Below are positions 59,501-64,000 of a DNA stretch of 64,000 nt, in pieces. A model generated the notes under the pieces. It did no database searches and was not told where the DNA came from. It saw only the letters and a list, made by a program, of their open reading frames with translations. The stretch is from Arbacia lixula (Eukaryota > Echinodermata > Echinoidea > Arbacioida > Arbaciidae): assembly GCA_963669155.1 (NCBI GenBank), contig OZ022577.1, positions 31,843,053 through 31,907,052 of the forward strand, written 5' to 3'. The translations under genes and the position numbers were made by a program. Position 1 is the first letter of the stretch, and each line of letters begins with the position of its first letter.

Positions 59501-62500
59501 TTCTTCACATGGTGGACAAACTCCTCCTCCCCATCATTTGTGTGCTTGGTCAAATATTATGCAGAAATGGTTCTCAAAGATTCAACAGTTACATGCGAGA
59601 AGAACAAGAAAAGAAAATGAAAATCTTTTCAGGGCCCAGTCTTATAAACGGTTGCAATTGATATCAATCGTATCTCTGTACACTAGAAATAGGGGATTGG
59701 ACTTTGGGATTGATTCAGATCAGTCGCAACTCTTTATAAGACAGTGCCCAGGATCTCAGCCACAAGCAAAGTGGACCGGGAGACGGCTCACTGTGTGATG
59801 GTGTCCGACAGCCAGACTTCAGTGATGGGTTTCATGATCTCGGCAATGAGGGCGCTCTGGCTGGTCCACTCATTGAGTCCGTTGTTGATGAGGATGAGGG
59901 CCTCGTTGAGCGTGACCCTCTCCAGCTGGGTCAGCTGATCCGGGTCGGAGCTCAGCGTCTGGACCTGGGAGTAGATCTTCTCAAAGTGGGGCTGAAAATC
60001 AAGGAATTTGACAATGAATGTCAATACTTTCACAACCAACAACATTGCTCAATAACCCCTTTCCTCGCTACTTATTAGCATTAGCAACCACACGAGGCCG
60101 GAATTGGAGTAAACATACATACACAGTGTTACTACCCTGTCACGATGCCCGAGAAAACATGGCAAGAGTGATGTGAATATTTTCGCACTGCAAATGCATC
60201 CAATATTGAGCAGCAATGTTTGTCCCCCAAAACAAATAATTGCACACATATGTACGCTGTTAAAATAATTGCACATCGTTTTCATATCGCATGTAATCAA
60301 CACTGGTGAGAGATGTGAATGGAGATGTGATTGAGGATTTGGAGGCCAGGATGGATACAGGGGTCTCAGCAAGGTGCCGAGGTGTTCCACTGGTACTATG
60401 GACCTCTGATCTTTTGATCTAAGGCTATGTGAGGTGCACAGAGGCGGCATCACCGAGCAACAAAACGCTGTCTGTGATGGCGCACGACAGGGATGGGATG
60501 CCCAGAATGTGACCTCGAGCCAATAGTACTGCTACTTTGAATACTACATATATACTACTTCTATTACTACTCTTGCACTAATATATAATTAATATATAGT
60601 TTTTTATTAAGTGTTGCACATAACAGCACAAACACAAGATTCTTTGTGTTGTACACAGAAGAGACCCAATATTTTTTTTACATTTATCAATCTTAAAACT
60701 GTTTCACTCTTGATAAGGTAATCTATACAATACAAGCCCAGTTTCTGAATAGATTCCCCCATATCTCCACTGTAGACTTTGTCTTCTCCAATATTGAACA
60801 TTTAATATGTATGCCATTAGACAAATGAACATACTTTTAAATGTACTTTGTTTGTACATTGCACTGTTCTGGCATTTATGTTTGTACGTGATGTGAAATA
60901 CTAGATGAATCTAAACTGGTATAGTTCTATGAATATCAGGATTCATCCTGTGTAATCGGGATAACTTTAAATCATAACTCATTACTAGAAATGGTGAATG
61001 AATGCACTGTTGGAAAACTGAAATAGTAAGGAATGCGGACCAAAGGATGGAGGATGGATGAAGGGTCTGTAGGGGGGCGGGGCACCTACCAGCATGAGGT
61101 CCTGGTGGTCTCTAGACATGGTCACCATGGCGGAGCAGGCGTGTCTGCGGACGTTCTGCACGGATCGAGTCCTTGTCTTCTGAGAACACACCCACAGAAC
61201 ACAAAGTATTAGCCCAGATACACCACAGCAACAAGGCAGTGTTGTCATTACTTCACTAACCCTCCCCCCTAAAATCTTATTAATGCCCCACACTCTCTGC
61301 ACCCCATGTGCATGAAGTGAGTACCGGTAATAAGTCAATGGGCTTCCTCTGGCTTGGTATTCGGGGAACTCCTGCGGAGATGGCCGAGGCACAACTTCAT
61401 TTTGAATTGGTTTGCTCAAACCATAGGAAATCAAAAACAATTTAATGGCTCCCCTGTATTTCTCTCTAACATTATAGAGTTTAGAGCATGGACACTACCA
61501 TAATGTCCATGATAAGGATCCAATTAATGAACAAAGAATATATTCATGAAGGACAAATATTCAAACAAATGATCTTTATCTGGAATCTTTGGGCTGAACT
61601 GGAAGGCATGTGGTACTATTTTACCTCGACCTTCGGTCTCATAAAAACAATACGGCATGCCCTCCACTTCACCTCACCTCGGGAGCTAATAGATTCTACA
61701 ACATTCCTCAACATCATGAAATATTTGTATACTAATTTAAATGTTAAGATGTGTTTCATCAAGAAAAACAGCTGGAAATGTCTATGTATATTAAATTCTG
61801 AGTTCACATACTTACATTGATTATTACACAATAAATATTTGTACAGTCATCAGTAAACAGAGAGGACAAAATGTGAAGAATGAAGAAAGAGCAAGACTTC
61901 CTTTCCCAACTGACCAAGCAACTGATTTACACATTTTGGAGAATGGGGTTTGTCGCCTTTTTATACTTATGACTGACTACCTTAAGAAGAAAAAAAATCA
62001 TTAAAACTGATATTTACACGAACATTGATAGATTCACTTACATTGATACCATGAGGTGGCAGAGCCATCAAAGTGATGTTACGTAAAACAAGGCTATTTG
62101 TGAAAATTTAATACTGACTGCAGTTATACTTTTTGGGGGGGGGAGGGCGGTGTATTATTGTCTGAGTCTGGTATGCAGAAAGAAAGTACTCCTACCATGA
62201 TCAGCTTTGAACATGATCAAAAGGACATGTTGGCAGGGAAACGGCTTCTTGTACACTCTATACAGTATGATGTTTGCACACAAAAGCATGTTGCAGAGTA
62301 TACCACATGAAAACAACACTGGCTAGAGCCCTAGGGCTATATTCATGAAATCTTACTAAGCCTAGTTAGTTGCTAAAGTAACTAACTCAGCTTGTAAAAT
62401 TTCACAAATATAGATCCTGGGTACTACAATGTATTACTCAAACACGCTAATTAGACCAGAGCTAGATCTGCAAGTACTCTACCTTAGTGAGGCCTGGGAG

Positions 62501-63451
62501 TGAGTAGACTGCTGCAGCAAAGAGCTGGAAGAAAAAAAAAAAACACAAACAGATCTGTTACAAGAAGACAATAGCAGAGGTACAGAAAACTGACCTGTCA
62601 TTACGATGGACACTGTTCTGCCTTCATCGCAACCCATGATTGTTTATATTTTCAATGGCTTTGATCATTTTGTGATCCAGTAAGAACAAGAATGGGACCC
62701 ATAATCATGGCAGAATCATTCGGCCAGTATTATGGTTTGCTAAATTTCTTCAACTCCGAAACACCTGGGGCTCTATTCATGACACTTTACCCAGTGTAGT
62801 TAGTTAAGTACATTCAGCTACATGCATTTTCAGGAACTAACTCTGTCGATGTCAATGGGACGGGCAACTTGATTGATAAGGTGCCCTCTGTCAATGCGAG
62901 CAACGTTCTTACCTTATCCAGCACGGCCTCTACATGCTGCTTGGAGTGGTGCAGCACCGGGAACAGCGTTGAGATACAGGTCAGCTGACAGGAGAGGATC
63001 ATGGGATCCTAGACAAAAAAGAAGACAGGGGGAAAGTATGTTATGTAACAACTTTACACAAGGGGCTTCTGACAGCGGGAGAAGTATACAGCAAAAAAAA
63101 TATACACATCATTTTAAATAATAAATCTAAAACAATAAAAGGAATATACAATGTAATACTAAATAAACATTAGTAGAAGAAATATACATCATTAGGTGAC
63201 AGAAACAGACAATATGATATAATTTTTTATTTAATCATTTACAAGTACTAAGGAATAGACAGACACCTATACCATTCAGTTTATACCATTTACCTCGATG
63301 GTCAGACTCAGCGTTGCTTGGAGGAGTTCAACCGTCTGGGCTACGGGGAGTTGTTTTTCTTTGATGAGTGATGTTATGACGCTGTCCAGGTAACCCGTCA
63401 TGGCGTCCCATTTGATGTAGGACGGGCAGTGAGATGTACACAGGTCTTTAC
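48512..63451 (-). CDS. XPO5: XPO5, exportin-5 (C-terminal part, 17 exons)
   Basis: Exons in transcript order (plus coordinates): 63294-63451, 62913-63008, 62483-62524, 61090-61179, 59792-59991, 59232-59403, 56986-57101, 55990-56090, 55299-55386, 54445-54581, 53379-53523, 52760-52851, 51808-52022, 50870-50974, 50386-50523, 49581-49736, 48512-48661. All phases agree, giving 732 codons plus TGA. Exportin-5 is the Ran-GTP-dependent karyopherin that exports pre-microRNAs and other structured RNAs from the nucleus. Recognisable segments against human: [99 protein letters not shown] and the terminal [20 protein letters not shown]. The first exon here starts with two bases of a split codon, so about 470 N-terminal residues lie off the right edge. 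One intron is U12-type AT-AC. Exon 51808-52022 encodes a poly-Gly run in an acidic loop. Confidence 0.95.
51869..51905. repeat. (CCT)n trinucleotide repeat inside an XPO5 coding exon
   Basis: About 11-12 CCT units encode an uninterrupted poly-glycine run in XPO5, flanked by EGMEQTAGR and [14 protein letters not shown]. The region corresponds to the variable acidic insertion of human exportin-5 (around DDEEMMATE). Confidence 0.9.
52097..52202. repeat. TTAA-ended mini-MITE (one end intact)
   Basis: Right end TGTGTGGCACACAAAGGGTTAA (last 20 nt intact, TTAA at 52199-52202). The left end TTGAACTCATTGTGCACCA is the inverted but diverged arm. It lies 75 nt upstream of XPO5 exon 51808-52022 in transcript order. 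Confidence 0.55.
52290..52500 (+). repeat. dispersed repeat shared with 58080-58290
   Basis: Shared ordered blocks: ACTGAGCAG, CTCTTCTGCTACTCTTGGC, CTCTTGGCAGCTT and GCTGCTTTT. The second copy lies in another XPO5 intron. Both are CT-rich, so some similarity may be compositional. Confidence 0.45.
52500..52690 (+). repeat. dispersed ~200-bp repeat, family A (copy 4)
   Basis: CTGTGAACTCTGGTCCAGTT, AACTGCAGTAACCTAAGGGG, GCAGATTACGCAGGGGTTGT and CGCTGAGTGGGGGAAAAGCC in the order seen at 7504-7700. It lies just downstream of XPO5 exon 52760-52851 in transcript order. Confidence 0.65.
53205..53311 (-). pseudogene. in-frame duplicate of part of XPO5 exon 53379-53523
   Basis: On the minus strand it reads [20 protein letters not shown], then [11 protein letters not shown], against [30 protein letters not shown] in the real exon. 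There is no stop and no frameshift over about 31 codons. The donor GT of the real exon is not preserved (CAGCAAGT instead of CAGGTCAGT) and the 5' part with the acceptor is missing. Confidence 0.85.
53680..53885 (-). repeat. dispersed ~200-bp repeat, family A (copy 5)
   Basis: On the minus strand: TTTGTGAACCCTGGTCCAGT, TTGACAATATTCATCATTGG, TACAGTAACCAAATGGGTGT and CATGGCCTGTCATCTATTGT, collinear with 7504-7700. It lies inside the XPO5 U12-type intron. Confidence 0.7.
54303..54421. mobile_element. MITE, 'CCCTGTTGCATAAAACTT' family, inside the U12 intron
   Basis: Left CCCTGTTGCATAAAACTTAC and right AAGTTTTATGCAACATGGCC, 118 bp apart, are inverted. It starts 23 nt downstream of the XPO5 U12 donor, so insertion did not disturb the 5' splice site. 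Confidence 0.85.
54680..54746 (-). repeat. degenerate copy of XPO5 exon 54445-54581 5' edge (1)
   Basis: ACTCATGACCCAGGTAATGG followed by AAGCCGTCAGAGGACAGATGG in overlapping part repeats 54538-54577. On the minus strand it reads [15 protein letters not shown] after a retained acceptor (CTTTAG), against [15 protein letters not shown] in the exon. Confidence 0.85.
55170..55215 (-). repeat. degenerate copy of XPO5 exon 54445-54581 5' edge (2)
   Basis: GTACTCATGATCAAGGCAAT, TGAAGCAGTTGCTGG: a second, more diverged copy. On the minus strand it reads [12 protein letters not shown]. The flanks (TTAATTTCATTGGTTATGAA at 55144) also match those of the first copy (about 54650), so the duplicated unit exceeded the exon edge. 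Confidence 0.75.
56403..56525. repeat. (GATA)n microsatellite
   Basis: GATAGATAGATA runs with GATATATAGATT interruptions, in the XPO5 intron between exons 56986-57101 and 55990-56090. Confidence 0.95.
56580..56960. repeat. imperfect GATA/GGAT/GACA satellite-like tract
   Basis: Variants of GATAGATGGATGGATA; a palindromic switch around 56765-56790 (GATGGATAGATCTATGTATCT). The segment at 56650-56760 is the reverse complement of 58590-58725, including GACAGAAACTCAGAAA versus TTTCTGAGTTTCTGTC. Confidence 0.85.
57719..57900. repeat. direct repeat, copy 1 (pair with 58373-58561)
   Basis: About 185 bp, very similar to 58373-58561, for example GAAAAGGCACATGTGGCATG and ATTATAGAATTGATCTACTT identical in both. 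A local segmental duplication within one XPO5 intron. Confidence 0.9.
58373..58561. repeat. direct repeat, copy 2 (pair with 57719-57900)
   Basis: High identity to copy 1 with small indels (GTGCTGTGCTATAGGATATT versus GTGCTGTGCTATAAGATTTG). It is followed directly by the TATC tract at 58566. Confidence 0.9.
58566..58725. repeat. TATC/ATCC tract
   Basis: CTATCTATCCATCCATCTAT variants ending in a segment inverted relative to 56650-56760. Confidence 0.9.
58725..59219. repeat. (GGGAGA)n / (GGGGCAGGGAGA)n long purine tract
   Basis: About 500 bp of almost pure purine on the plus strand; GAGAGG hexamers first, then GGGGCAGGGAGA dodecamers. Open frames of up to 244 codons on both strands ([18 protein letters not shown]) are by-products. 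On the XPO5 sense strand it is a polypyrimidine tract beginning about 13 nt after the donor of exon 59232-59403. Confidence 0.97.
59632..59749. mobile_element. MITE, 'GGGCCCAGTCTTATAAA' family
   Basis: Left GGGCCCAGTCTTATAAACGG and right CTCTTTATAAGACAGTGCCC are inverted; the interior has ATTGATATCAATCG and GATTGATTCAGATCA. A diverged internal portion is also at 54196-54280, and a right half at 6493-6551. It lies 43 nt past the donor of XPO5 exon 59792-59991. Confidence 0.8.
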
Positions 63452-64000
63452 CTGTATTAAGAAACAGACCATTTATTTCAAGGTTAATTGATTTAATTAT
63501 ATCATTTTATTTTGTATCAATTTTGCATGATTGATGATTTCTGTTTTGGTAATTGGAAGGAACCAAAAGTACTGCAATCAATTGACCTTAGCACTTATAG
63601 ACCTTTAAAGATTGTCCGTCCCTTTTGCAAGCTGAAAACTTGAAATCGTCTATCACGATCGTAAATTGAAGGAAGTGTGATTCAAGATCATTTCTAAGAA
63701 TATAGCATGTTGAAGCTTCTGTACATATGTAAAAAATTCAGCCGTTAAATTTCAAACCGACTTTTTTCGTACTACAAAAAAAGTATTAGTCTTTGTTACA
63801 GCATCTATGTGGTTATTATGCATGTGTGAAATCATAATTTTATGAGTAATTACCAAACTTTGGAGATAATTCCTTCTATAGAACATTTTTTTTCATAATG
63901 CGTTTCATAATTTAATAAACAGATTAATCAATAAAGCAGATATTTCAGCCGAAACCTGCTAAGAGCCTGAGGTAAAGACTATTAATCATACGTTATTTAC

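Overview
The window is eukaryotic genomic DNA: multi-exon genes with mostly GT-AG introns of about 0.1-2.9 kb, AT-rich introns, and many short inverted-repeat (MITE-like) elements. The four genes are conserved animal genes. The repeat types, notably tandem-repeat elements of the pearl/Tsp/HINE kind and the many MITEs, suggest a marine invertebrate deuterostome, most likely an echinoderm. The species is an inference; the gene identities are much firmer.

Layout, alternating strands (+ - + -). (1) 350-13744, plus strand: the C-terminal half of LRRC9, 16 exons, with its N-terminal half off the left edge. (2) 19383-29470, minus strand: complete CLHC1, 10 coding exons, 603 aa. (3) 30780-43301, plus strand: complete DYNC2LI1, 13 coding exons, 366 aa, head-to-head with CLHC1 across a 1.3 kb shared upstream region. 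(4) 48512-63451, minus strand: the C-terminal 732 aa of exportin-5 (XPO5), 17 exons, with its N-terminal part off the right edge. I joined exons by checking splice sites, codon phase and remembered similarity to the human proteins; every junction given is phase-consistent. DYNC2LI1 is a known intraflagellar-transport gene and LRRC9 and CLHC1 are plausibly ciliary or sperm genes, so the first three may share regulation. XPO5 acts in nuclear export of pre-microRNA.

The space between exons is crowded with repeats: two tail-to-tail elements built on a 157-bp tandem repeat that carries nuclear-receptor half-sites, two piggyBac-like TTAA elements, an 800-bp fold-back, several other MITE families, a degenerate coiled-coil mobile-element ORF in an LRRC9 intron, and long microsatellites.

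The main unexpected observations are: (a) at least twelve exons in LRRC9, CLHC1 and XPO5 have one or more degenerate copies of their edge, including the splice site, in the adjacent intron or flank, some still open in frame; (b) an XPO5 intron with a textbook U12-type AT-AC signature and a MITE 23 nt inside it; (c) the transposon-borne DR1/DR4 arrays; (d) GC-AG final introns in both CLHC1 and DYNC2LI1.
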